Source of the DNA: CBDCUI01 sp965223115
GTDB lineage: Bacteria > Pseudomonadota > Gammaproteobacteria > UBA4575
Reading direction: 5' to 3'
DNA: 64,000 nucleotides
Assembly (NCBI GenBank): GCA_965223115.1
Contig: OZ244982.1
Coordinates: 1,488,001-1,552,000, forward strand
The position numbers and the translations under genes are program-made. The first letter of the stretch is position 1. Each line of letters opens with the position of its first letter. Of the stretch, positions 56,489 through 63,473 are shown piece after piece. Under the pieces are notes generated by a model. It was not told the DNA's origin, did no database searches, and worked only from the letters and a program-made list of their open reading frames with translations.

Positions 56489-57181
56489 TTATACTAAAGC
56501 AGCTTGGTCAACGAGTACGCCCACACCCATGGTCGATGAAACCGTAACCTTCTTTATATAAATACCCTTCGCTGAAGCAGGCTTAGCTTTAACCAGCTCT
56601 GCAACTAATGCTTTTAAATTCTCTATTAATTTTGGTGTGTCAAATTCAACTTTACCGATAGAACAATGAATCAACCCACCCTTATCTGTTTTAAAGCGAA
56701 CCTGGCCCGCTTTAGCATTCTTAACTGCACCTGCAACATCAGCTGAAACCGTTCCAACTTTAGGATTAGGCATCAGTCCACGTGGCCCTAGAATTTGTCC
56801 AAGCTGACCTACAACACGCATGGAATCAGGGCTTGCTATAGCGACATCAAAATCTATTTGTCCTTTTTTAACTTGTTCCGCTAAGTCTTCTAAACCTACT
56901 AAATCAGCACCTGCAGAATTTGCAGCTTCTGCTTGATCACCTTCAGCGAATACTGCAACCCGTACTGTTTTGCCAATACCATTGGGTAATACTGTTGCGC
57001 CACGCACAACTTGATCCGATTTTCTTGGGTCTACACCTAGATTCACACACACATCGACAGATTCTTTAAATTTAGCTGAAGCACAGCCTTTAACTAACTG
57101 TAAAGCTTCATCTGGAGCATATGTCTTTTCTTTATCTATTTTTTCAAGAGCGGCACGATAATTTTTTCCAGCTTTAGCCAT
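56489..57181 (-). CDS. rplA: 50S ribosomal protein L1
   Basis: 230 residues. GKNYRAALEKIDKEKTYAPD at the start, the DPRKSDQVVRGATVLPNGIGK segment and LGPRGLMPNPKVGTV, the L1 signature. It forms the mobile stalk at the E site and, in E. coli, represses rplKA. 2 bases after rplK. Confidence 0.98.
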   Translation of the reverse strand: MAKAGKNYRAALEKIDKEKTYAPDEALQLVKGCASAKFKESVDVCVNLGVDPRKSDQVVRGATVLPNGIGKTVRVAVFAEGDQAEAANSAGADLVGLEDLAEQVKKGQIDFDVAIASPDSMRVVGQLGQILGPRGLMPNPKVGTVSADVAGAVKNAKAGQVRFKTDKGGLIHCSIGKVEFDTPKLIENLKALVAELVKAKPASAKGIYIKKVTVSSTMGVGVLVDQAALV

Positions 57182-57183
57182 AT

Positions 57184-57615
57184 CTATACTCCTTCAACCT
57201 CTAATCCCATACTACGTGCACTGCCTGCTATTGTGCGTACTGCCGCATCCATATCCGCAGCAGTGATATCTGGCATTTTTGTTTTTGCAATTTCTTCTAA
57301 TTGAGCACGGTTTACTTTGCCAACTTTTTCAGTATTTGGACGGCCACTACCTTTACTTAAGCCAGCAGCTTTCTTTAACAGAATAGAAGCAGGCGGTGTT
57401 TTAGTAATAAAGGTAAAACTGCGATCGTTATAAACCGTGATCACTACAGGTACAGGCATACCTTTTTCAAGATTTTGTGTTTGCGCATTAAACGCTTTAC
57501 AAAATTCCATAATATTCACACCATGTTGGCCTAACGCAGGCCCCACAGGTGGGCTTGGATTTGCATCCGATGCTGGAACTTGTAATTTTATATATGCCTC
57601 TACTTTTTTAGCCAT
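57184..57615 (-). CDS. rplK: 50S ribosomal protein L11
   Basis: 143 residues with IKLQVPASDANPSPPVGPAL, GQHGVNIMEFCKAFN and the C-terminal RTIAGSARSMGLEVEG. It forms the base of the GTPase-associated centre and is needed for RelA activation. Only 28 bases follow nusG, leaving little room for an L1-binding leader. Confidence 0.98.
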   Translation of the reverse strand: MAKKVEAYIKLQVPASDANPSPPVGPALGQHGVNIMEFCKAFNAQTQNLEKGMPVPVVITVYNDRSFTFITKTPPASILLKKAAGLSKGSGRPNTEKVGKVNRAQLEEIAKTKMPDITAADMDAAVRTIAGSARSMGLEVEGV

Positions 57616-57643
57616 TTCCGTCTTATTCCGTAATTAATTTAAT

Positions 57644-58177
57644 TTAACCTTTTTCTACTTGGCTAAATCCAAGCTCTACTGGAGTTGAACGCCCAAAAAT
57701 TTGCACTGCAACTAACATACGGCTTTTCTCATAGTTCACTTCTTCAACCACACCATTGAAATCATTGAACGGCCCATCTGTAACTCGAACAACTTCACCA
57801 GGCTCAAACAATACTTTCGGTTTCGGCTGATCAACGCCTTCTTGCATACGCTGCAATATATTTTGTGCTTCCTGTTCAGTGATAGGGGCTGGCTTATCTG
57901 AAGAACCACCAATAAAGCCAAGCACTTTTGGACAATCTTTTACTAGATGCCAAGTATCATCGTCCATTTCCATTTTCACTAACACATAACCTGGGAAAAA
58001 CTTCCTTTCGCTACGGCGTTTTTGCCCTTCGCGCATCTCCACAACTTCTTCTACAGGCACCATAATATCTGCAAATTTATCCTGCATTCCGTATCTTTCT
58101 ATACGTTCGGTCAATGAACGCTTTACTTGGTGCTCGTACCCTGAATACGCATGCACAACATACCAATGCATAGACAT
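57644..58177 (-). CDS. nusG: Transcription termination/antitermination factor NusG
   Basis: 177 residues: NGN domain (HWYVVHAYSGYEHQVKRSL, FFPGYVLVKMEMDDDTWHLV) and a C-terminal KOW domain (FEPGEVVRVTDGPFNDFNG). It binds RNA polymerase and couples it to Rho or to S10 of the ribosome. ATG at 58177; the ATG at 58171 is an equally possible start. 12 bases after secE. Confidence 0.98.
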   Translation of the reverse strand: MSMHWYVVHAYSGYEHQVKRSLTERIERYGMQDKFADIMVPVEEVVEMREGQKRRSERKFFPGYVLVKMEMDDDTWHLVKDCPKVLGFIGGSSDKPAPITEQEAQNILQRMQEGVDQPKPKVLFEPGEVVRVTDGPFNDFNGVVEEVNYEKSRMLVAVQIFGRSTPVELGFSQVEKG

Positions 58178-58189
58178 CTCAACTCTTTA

Positions 58190-58558
58190 TTAAATTACAA
58201 ACTGTATTAACGTCGTTAAAATTCGATCTATAAACCATAAAAATATCGCTAAAATCACCACCACAATAAAAACAACAATTGTTGTTTGTAAGGTTTCTGC
58301 TCTGGTTGGCCACACCATCTTGCGTACTTCTGTACGCGCATCTTTCATAAACCCTGCAAGAGAGCGGCCTCGTGTTGTAGTTAGTGCTATTCCTGCTGCT
58401 ATTACTACGGCTGCTACGATACCCAGAACACGATAAAGAAGTGGTTGCTCCGCAAACACATAAAATACTGCCATGCCCACAATTAAAATTGCAGCACAAA
58501 TTGCAAACTTAAAGACATCCATGCCGCTTGCAGTAGTCGCTTCAGCTTTTCCTGACAT
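58190..58558 (-). CDS. secE: Protein translocase subunit SecE
   Basis: 122 residues with three membrane helices (about residues 18-34, 44-62 and 95-115), the long gammaproteobacterial form. The amphipathic segment before the last helix, DARTEVRKMVWPTRAETLQT, is the SecE signature. It clamps SecY. Located directly before nusG as in nearly all bacteria. Confidence 0.97.
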   Translation of the reverse strand: MSGKAEATTASGMDVFKFAICAAILIVGMAVFYVFAEQPLLYRVLGIVAAVVIAAGIALTTTRGRSLAGFMKDARTEVRKMVWPTRAETLQTTIVVFIVVVILAIFLWFIDRILTTLIQFVI

Positions 58559-58621
58559 AATTTATTAAATATTTCTACTTGTAGATGTAGCTCTTGAACT
58601 TGCTCATATATTGACTCAATT

Positions 58622-58697
58622 TGGCAGGCCAGGAGGGAATCGAACCCCCAACCTGCGGTTTTGGAGACCGCCGCTCTGCCAATTGAGCTACTGGCCT
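58622..58697 (-). tRNA. trpT: tRNA-Trp (anticodon CCA)
   Basis: 76 bases including an encoded CCA end. Acceptor stem AGGCCAG/CTGGCCT with discriminator G, D-arm, anticodon loop CTCCAAA (CCA) in a closed stem, and the T-arm GGTTCGATTC. Lies between tuf copy 2 and secE. Confidence 0.97.
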
Positions 58698-58733
58698 AAA
58701 AAACCGTCAGCATCTTCCAATTGCGAACCCAAA

Positions 58734-58763
58734 ATTATAGCGTGATTTTTAGATCAGTTTGAA
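58734..58763 (-). promoter_or_regulatory. Putative promoter for tRNA-Trp and secE-nusG
   Basis: On the minus strand a consensus -10 TATAAT (58734-58739) and a -35 TTCAAA (58758-58763; 4 of 6 matches) are 18 bases apart, placing the start point about 30 bases before the tRNA. Confidence 0.55.
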
Positions 58764-58862
58764 ACTATTTTTTCAATACTCTCATAAAGAGATATCTCAA
58801 CAGTATATTTATTAGACAACAAGCCTTCATTTAAGCTGCCATCAAGCAAATCAACTGCTTCA

Positions 58863-60053
58863 TTACTCGATAATTTTAGATACCACACCAGCACCTACCG
58901 TACGACCACCTTCGCGAATCGCAAAGCGTAAGCCTTCTTCCATCGCAATCGGTGCAATCATGGATACCACCATCTTGACGTTATCGCCCGGCATCACCAT
59001 TTCGGTGCCTTCCGGTAAATCCACCGCACCCGTCACATCGGTCGTCCTAAAGTAAAACTGTGGACGATAGCCATTGAAGAATGGCGTATGTCGCCCCCCT
59101 TCTTCTTTGCTCAGAATGTATACTTCGGCTTCAAATTTGGTATGCGGGGTAATGCTGCCAGGCTTGCATAGTACTTGCCCACGCTCTACTTCGTCTCGCT
59201 TGGTGCCGCGAAGCAGTACGCCTACGTTGTCGCCCGCCTGTCCTTGATCGAGCAGTTTGCGAAACATTTCTACACCCGTACAGGTGGTGGTGATGGTGTC
59301 TTTGATGCCCACAATTTCAATCTCATCGCCTACTTTGACGATGCCGCGTTCTACTCTGCCGGTCACTACGGTGCCTCGACCCGAGATGGAGAAAACGTCT
59401 TCTACGGGCATGATGAAATCGCCATCAATGGCGCGCTCGGGCTCGGGTATAAAGGCGTCCATTTCTTCGACCAGTTTAACAATCGAAGGAATCCCGATGT
59501 CGGAGGTATCGCCTTCGAGGGCTTTTAGCGCTGATCCGGTCACGATCGGGGTGTCATCCCCTGGAAATTCGTAGGTGGATAGCAGGTCGCGGACTTCCAT
59601 TTCAACCAGTTCCAGCAACTCCGCATCGTCCACTTGGTCGGCTTTGTTCATGTATACCAGAATGTAGGGTACGCCTACTTGTCTGGCCAATAATATGTGT
59701 TCTCGGGTTTGCGGCATGGGACCGTCTGCGGCACTGACCACAAGAATCGCGCCGTCCATTTGGGCGGCACCGGTGATCATGTTTTTGACGTAGTCGGCGT
59801 GCCCCGGACAGTCTACGTGGGCATAGTGACGATTCGGACTTTCGTATTCTACGTGGGCCGTCGCGATGGTGATGCCGCGCTCGCGCTCTTCAGGAGCATT
59901 GTCAATCTGATCATAGGCCTTAAACTCTCCCCCATGAGTCTCGCCCATCACTTTCGTTAACGCCGCCGTTAAGGTCGTCTTCCCATGGTCTACGTGACCA
60001 ATCGTGCCTACATTTACATGTGGCTTCGTACGCTCAAATTTCTCTTTGGACAT
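58863..60053 (-). CDS. tuf: Elongation factor Tu, copy 2
   Basis: The same 396-residue GTPase as copy 1 and identical to it at the DNA level, offset 16,572 bases. Identity begins exactly at the stop codon and continues 8 bases before the ATG (CGGTTTCT on the plus strand), then the flanks differ. It occupies the tufB position: tRNA-Tyr, tRNA-Gly, tRNA-Thr, tuf. Such exact identity is normally kept by gene conversion between the copies. Its G+C is well above the neighbouring genes. Confidence 0.98.
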   Translation of the reverse strand: MSKEKFERTKPHVNVGTIGHVDHGKTTLTAALTKVMGETHGGEFKAYDQIDNAPEERERGITIATAHVEYESPNRHYAHVDCPGHADYVKNMITGAAQMDGAILVVSAADGPMPQTREHILLARQVGVPYILVYMNKADQVDDAELLELVEMEVRDLLSTYEFPGDDTPIVTGSALKALEGDTSDIGIPSIVKLVEEMDAFIPEPERAIDGDFIMPVEDVFSISGRGTVVTGRVERGIVKVGDEIEIVGIKDTITTTCTGVEMFRKLLDQGQAGDNVGVLLRGTKRDEVERGQVLCKPGSITPHTKFEAEVYILSKEEGGRHTPFFNGYRPQFYFRTTDVTGAVDLPEGTEMVMPGDNVKMVVSMIAPIAMEEGLRFAIREGGRTVGAGVVSKIIE

Positions 60054-60108
60054 CGGTTTCTCCCATTTACCTTCTTATTTCACCCTAGTTAATGGATACA
60101 TTATTACA

Positions 60109-60184
<76 letters not shown>

Positions 60185-60490
60185 AAAAGTTGCGTAATTG
60201 TAAACCGTGGAATTTCATTGCGCAGCAATATTTATTATCTCTTAGGTACTAGCTTGTATATATTTTATCTGTGATTTTTTTAGCCTCGTATACACTAGTA
60301 GCAAGAGAACAATAAAGAATTGCGATTTGGCTGCAAGATATCTGTGCTAGATCAGAGAATAAGCAAAATAAACTTATTTGCTCAGCAACACCTGCCAAAC
60401 CTAATGAACGAGCAACTCATTGCGCGTAGTACAGGCATATCAGTGTTAAATCGAACATTTACACTTGATACCATTTATGTGCAAATTTGT
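60185..60490. other. 306-base spacer between tRNA-Gly and tRNA-Thr
   Basis: No gene or RNA is recognised. A short inverted repeat ATTGC-gca-GCAAT is at 60217-60229 and an imperfect AT-rich inverted repeat (AATAAG/CTTATT) near 60359-60380, neither with a T-tract. A plus-strand frame at 60320-60502 runs into the tRNA-Gly gene and looks fortuitous. The gap is long for a co-transcribed tRNA cluster, so a separate promoter for tRNA-Thr/tuf is possible, but I see no convincing pair of hexamers. Confidence 0.4.
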
Positions 60491-60564
<74 letters not shown>

Positions 60565-60636
60565 ACATTAAGAAGTGTATAACTTATCCGTCGAGATAGA
60601 ATTCTACTCACACCCCAGATAGTTTGCACTGAAATG

Positions 60637-60655
60637 TGGTGGAGGGGGAAGGATT
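60637..60655 (-). repeat. 19-base copy of the tRNA-Tyr 3' end
   Basis: The string is identical to 60820-60838, the last 19 bases of tRNA-Tyr including CCA; the match ends on both sides. The period is 183 bases. On the minus strand this tail lies downstream of the complete tRNA, the same layout as the E. coli tyrT locus, where 178-bp repeats each carry the terminal 19 bp of the tRNA gene. Confidence 0.85.
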
Positions 60656-60752
60656 ACTCCGGGCATCCTGCCCTTCGCCCTTCGGGCCGTTGCGTCTTTG
60701 TCGCAACGTTCAAAATCGCTCCAGGCGATTTTGTCGAACCCAAGGTTCTCAT
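60654..60752 (-). CDS. Small basic ORF in the tRNA-Tyr repeat (Tpr-like position)
   Basis: A 32-codon frame, ATG at 60752, beginning MRTLGSTKSPGAIL and ending EGRRAGCPE; six Arg/Lys against two Glu. GAAGG stands immediately before the ATG, too close for a standard ribosome-binding site. It overlaps three hairpins and its stop lies in the tRNA-Tyr tail copy. In E. coli a small arginine-rich protein, Tpr, has been proposed from the corresponding tyrT repeat. Similar stretches recur near tRNA genes in many genomes, so this may be a structural repeat rather than a gene. Confidence 0.3.
   Translation of the reverse strand: MRTLGSTKSPGAILNVATKTQRPEGRRAGCPE
60677..60732. repeat. Cluster of three hairpins downstream of tRNA-Tyr
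   Basis: GCCC-TTC-GGGC (60677-60687), CGTTGCG/CGCAACG with a 7-base loop (60688-60708), and AAAATCGC/GCGATTTT with a 5-base loop (60712-60732), all perfect stems standing back to back. G+C is far above the surrounding sequence. They may act in tRNA transcript processing or termination. Confidence 0.7.
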
Positions 60753-60819
60753 CCTTCTTTCACACTCTATAAACGTAGCTTTAAATACCAATCTTATCAG
60801 TAATTTCAAACTAATTAGA

Positions 60820-60904
60820 TGGTGGAGGGGGAAGGATTCGAACCTCCGAAGGCTGAGCCGGCAGATTTACAGTCTGCTCCCGTTGACCGCTTGGGTACCC
60901 CTCC
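60820..60904 (-). tRNA. tyrU: tRNA-Tyr (anticodon GTA)
   Basis: 85 bases, class II with a long variable arm and encoded CCA. Acceptor GGAGGGG/CCCCTCC, discriminator A, anticodon stem GCAGA/TCTGC with loop CTGTAAA, T-loop TTCGAAT. First gene of the tRNA-tuf transcript. Confidence 0.97.
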
Positions 60905-60914
60905 GTCGAAAATT

Positions 60915-60944
60915 ATTGTGCGGGAGTCTTCTACTTACTGTCAA
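60915..60944 (-). promoter_or_regulatory. Promoter for tRNA-Tyr and following genes
   Basis: A perfect -35 TTGACA (60939-60944) and a -10 CACAAT (60915-60920, 4 of 6) on the minus strand, 18 bases apart, directly in front of tRNA-Tyr. Confidence 0.65.
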
Positions 60945-60974
60945 TATTACAACTTGAAGATCAAACTTGTGCAC

Positions 60975-61003
60975 TTGTTAAAAACATAGGTGCAAAGAAT
61001 AAT
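60975..61003 (+). promoter_or_regulatory. Putative promoter for ugd
   Basis: TTGTTA (60975-60980) and AATAAT (60998-61003) stand 17 bases apart on the plus strand. The start point would be about 130 bases before the ugd ATG, so an alternative nearer promoter is possible. Confidence 0.4.
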
Positions 61004-61141
61004 CTAGTATTGAATAAGCTATTAGCTTTATTTCACATAAAAGTAGACTTCTTTCTGCTAGGATTTATTTTGTAATCTTTTAAAAGGCTATACAAACCAA
61101 TTCTGCAATGAATCGATTATTAAATACTTAAAGAAATTACT

Positions 61142-62479
61142 ATGGATGTAACAATTTACGGCTCGGGTTATGTTGGCTTAGTCACCGCAGCTTGTCTTGC
61201 GCAAGTGGGTAATAATGTACTTTGCGTAGATATTGATGAAGAAAGAGTTAATAAGCTTAAGCAATGCATTGTTCCTATTCATGAGCCCGGTTTACAAGAG
61301 CTCATTCAATCCAATGTAGAAGCGGAACGTATTGACTTTACACTAAATGCTGAAGAAGGTATCGAACACGGTTTATTCCAATTTATTTCAGTTGGCACAC
61401 CACCTGATGAAGATGGTTCTGCCGATTTACAACATGTACTCAAAGTTGCCAAGACCATTGGCCAAGGCATGAATGAATACAAAATTGTTGTGAATAAATC
61501 TACTGTACCCGTCGGCACTGCACAAAAAGTTTCCAATGCTGTACAACAAGAACTCCAATCACGATCAACAGATATTGAATTTGACGTGGTATCCAATCCA
61601 GAATTTTTAAAAGAAGGTGCGGCTATTGAAGATTTTATGAAGCCTGACCGCATCATAGTCGGCACAGAAAATCCACGCACTGCCGAACTTATGCGTGCTT
61701 TATATGCACCCTTTAATCGTAGCCATGATCGCGTCAAAATTATGGACCTTGCATCTGCCGAGCTCACTAAATATGCCGCAAATGCCATTCTTGCTACGAA
61801 AATAAGTTTTATGAATGAACTCGCAAATATTGCTGAACGCTTGGGAGCCGATATAGAGCAAGTACGCCTTGGCATTGGATCTGATCCACGCATTGGCTAT
61901 CAATTTATTTACCCAGGTTGTGGCTATGGTGGGTCTTGTTTTCCAAAAGACGTAAAAGCTTTACGGCACACCGCAAAAGAAGTGAACTACACATCAACTT
62001 TAATTTCTGCTGTAGATGAAGTAAATAACCTCCAAAAACAAGTTCTATTTAAAAAAATTCATGACTACTTTAACGGAGACTTAAAAAATAAAGTCATCGC
62101 ATTATGGGGCCTTGCTTTTAAACCCAAAACGGATGATATGCGTGAAGCCTCAAGTCGTGAACTTATGGAAGCATTATGGGAAGCAGGAGCAAAAGTACAA
62201 GCTTATGATCCAGTTGCCATGCATGAATGCGAACGCATATATGGTGACCATCCACAATTAAAGCTGTGCAACAATACAGAACAAACATTGGAATCCGCAG
62301 ATGCGTTAGCCATTGTTACAGAATGGAATGAATTCAGAAGTCCAGATTTCACAAAAATTAAAAATTCATTAACACATGCAGTAATTTTCGATGGACGTAA
62401 TCTATATGAACCGAATCTAATGAAACAACTAGGACTCATGTATTACGCAATAGGCCGTGGGGATTCAGTCGTTTCATAA
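61142..62479 (+). CDS. ugd: UDP-glucose 6-dehydrogenase
   Basis: 445 residues. NAD-binding GSGYVGLVTAACLA at 7-20, the central STVPVGT and NPEFLKEG segments, and the catalytic cysteine 266 in GYGGSCFPKD. It oxidises UDP-glucose twice to UDP-glucuronate, a precursor of uronic-acid-containing capsules, O-antigens and aminoarabinose. No other sugar gene stands beside it; it is isolated between the tRNA cluster and an unrelated gene on the other strand. ATG at 61142 without a strong ribosome-binding site. Confidence 0.97.
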   Translation: MDVTIYGSGYVGLVTAACLAQVGNNVLCVDIDEERVNKLKQCIVPIHEPGLQELIQSNVEAERIDFTLNAEEGIEHGLFQFISVGTPPDEDGSADLQHVLKVAKTIGQGMNEYKIVVNKSTVPVGTAQKVSNAVQQELQSRSTDIEFDVVSNPEFLKEGAAIEDFMKPDRIIVGTENPRTAELMRALYAPFNRSHDRVKIMDLASAELTKYAANAILATKISFMNELANIAERLGADIEQVRLGIGSDPRIGYQFIYPGCGYGGSCFPKDVKALRHTAKEVNYTSTLISAVDEVNNLQKQVLFKKIHDYFNGDLKNKVIALWGLAFKPKTDDMREASSRELMEALWEAGAKVQAYDPVAMHECERIYGDHPQLKLCNNTEQTLESADALAIVTEWNEFRSPDFTKIKNSLTHAVIFDGRNLYEPNLMKQLGLMYYAIGRGDSVVS

Positions 62480-62532
62480 AAAAGTAAAAATAACAATAGA
62501 GCTTTATACTCTTCAACAGCTACTACCAGTAG

Positions 62533-63426
62533 TTAGCTAACAATATTTTTCAAATAGCTCTCTAGTGGTTTTTCTACAAAGCTTATTCCCAATGCCTGTT
62601 TTTGCTGTTCTGTCATGGTATGCAGTGCAATCATTAGATCTTCTGCGATTGCAGTATACTCTTTCACAATGCTAATGGGGGCAATATAGACTTTGATTCC
62701 AAACACAACATGCCTAGTACTTTCTAATTTTTTAAATGTCTGTCGCTCACTACGCAAAAATAAATGCTTTTCAATATTGTCAACATCAACATTGATCAAC
62801 TCTTCATGCATATTAAAAGCATTTGGAAACACACAAAGATCGGGGCGTGTAAATAGAAACCAGTTTGAGCGTTGATAAAAATCTTCATATTTAAGATTCT
62901 TTAAAAAATGTCGAATCATACGACCAATTTTCTCTTCAAGACTTGCTATGGGCGCATGTATAACCGCAAGCGGCTTACCCATTTTTTCTGATAAGTCCCA
63001 CCACGTGGGAGCACATACTGAAGCCGCTACTAGTTTGTAATCCCCGTTGTCTTCTTTCAATAAACAAAAATCTTCTGCAACAAGATAACTAACTAATTCA
63101 AGTGGACAAGTATCGAAATCAGAGATTTTGTAAGCCGTATTATCTTGAAGGCTAACAACTTGATCGTCATAAATAGCAAACCAGTCAGTCCGATATTTTT
63201 TTAAGAAATCAAGGACTTGCTGTAATAGCTCTTGTTGCGCAGGTAAACTGCTAGCCATAAAATCTAGCACTCGTTTTCCATGCCTGTTGATTAGTTTTTT
63301 CTTGGCAGAAATTTGCTCAGAGAAATCATTTTCGTATTGAATCCAATCCGAGCACTTGATAGGTTGTAGACCTAAACGCAAACGCCCACGCTTTCCATTA
63401 AAAGGGTAATATTTTGCGACTGTCAT
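62533..63426 (-). CDS. DUF3445 / heme-dependent oxidative N-demethylase family protein
   Basis: 297 residues from ATG 63426 (a TTG five codons upstream is less likely). The pattern matches what I know of DUF3445 proteins: an N-terminal RLRLGLQPI segment, CAPTWWDLSEKMGKPLAVIH in the middle, RSNWFLFTRPDL, and the near-C-terminal LRSERQTFKKLESTRHVVFG. Family members from fungi bind heme and oxidatively demethylate methylamines; bacterial ones are poorly studied. No signal peptide. Converges on ugd. Assignment is by motif memory, with no database check. Confidence 0.7.
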   Translation of the reverse strand: MTVAKYYPFNGKRGRLRLGLQPIKCSDWIQYENDFSEQISAKKKLINRHGKRVLDFMASSLPAQQELLQQVLDFLKKYRTDWFAIYDDQVVSLQDNTAYKISDFDTCPLELVSYLVAEDFCLLKEDNGDYKLVAASVCAPTWWDLSEKMGKPLAVIHAPIASLEEKIGRMIRHFLKNLKYEDFYQRSNWFLFTRPDLCVFPNAFNMHEELINVDVDNIEKHLFLRSERQTFKKLESTRHVVFGIKVYIAPISIVKEYTAIAEDLMIALHTMTEQQKQALGISFVEKPLESYLKNIVS

Positions 63427-63473
63427 CGCACAAAGATGCAACTTGTGTTTTTTTCAGTTATAAAGTCTTTACT

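Noticed and set aside
58179..58499. 106-codon frame overlapping secE on the same strand
   Set aside because: Cysteine- and arginine-rich nonsense in the wrong frame; the secE frame has the full family signature.
60637..60838. Direct repeat of a tRNA end as attL/attR of an integrated element
   Set aside because: Only 164 bases lie between the copies, there is no integrase or cargo, and the layout matches the known tyrT-type repeat better.
60634..60957. 107-codon plus-strand frame over the tRNA-Tyr region
   Set aside because: It reads through the antisense of tRNA-Tyr and its tail copy; the repeated WWRGKD words come from the tRNA sequence, a known type of false ORF.
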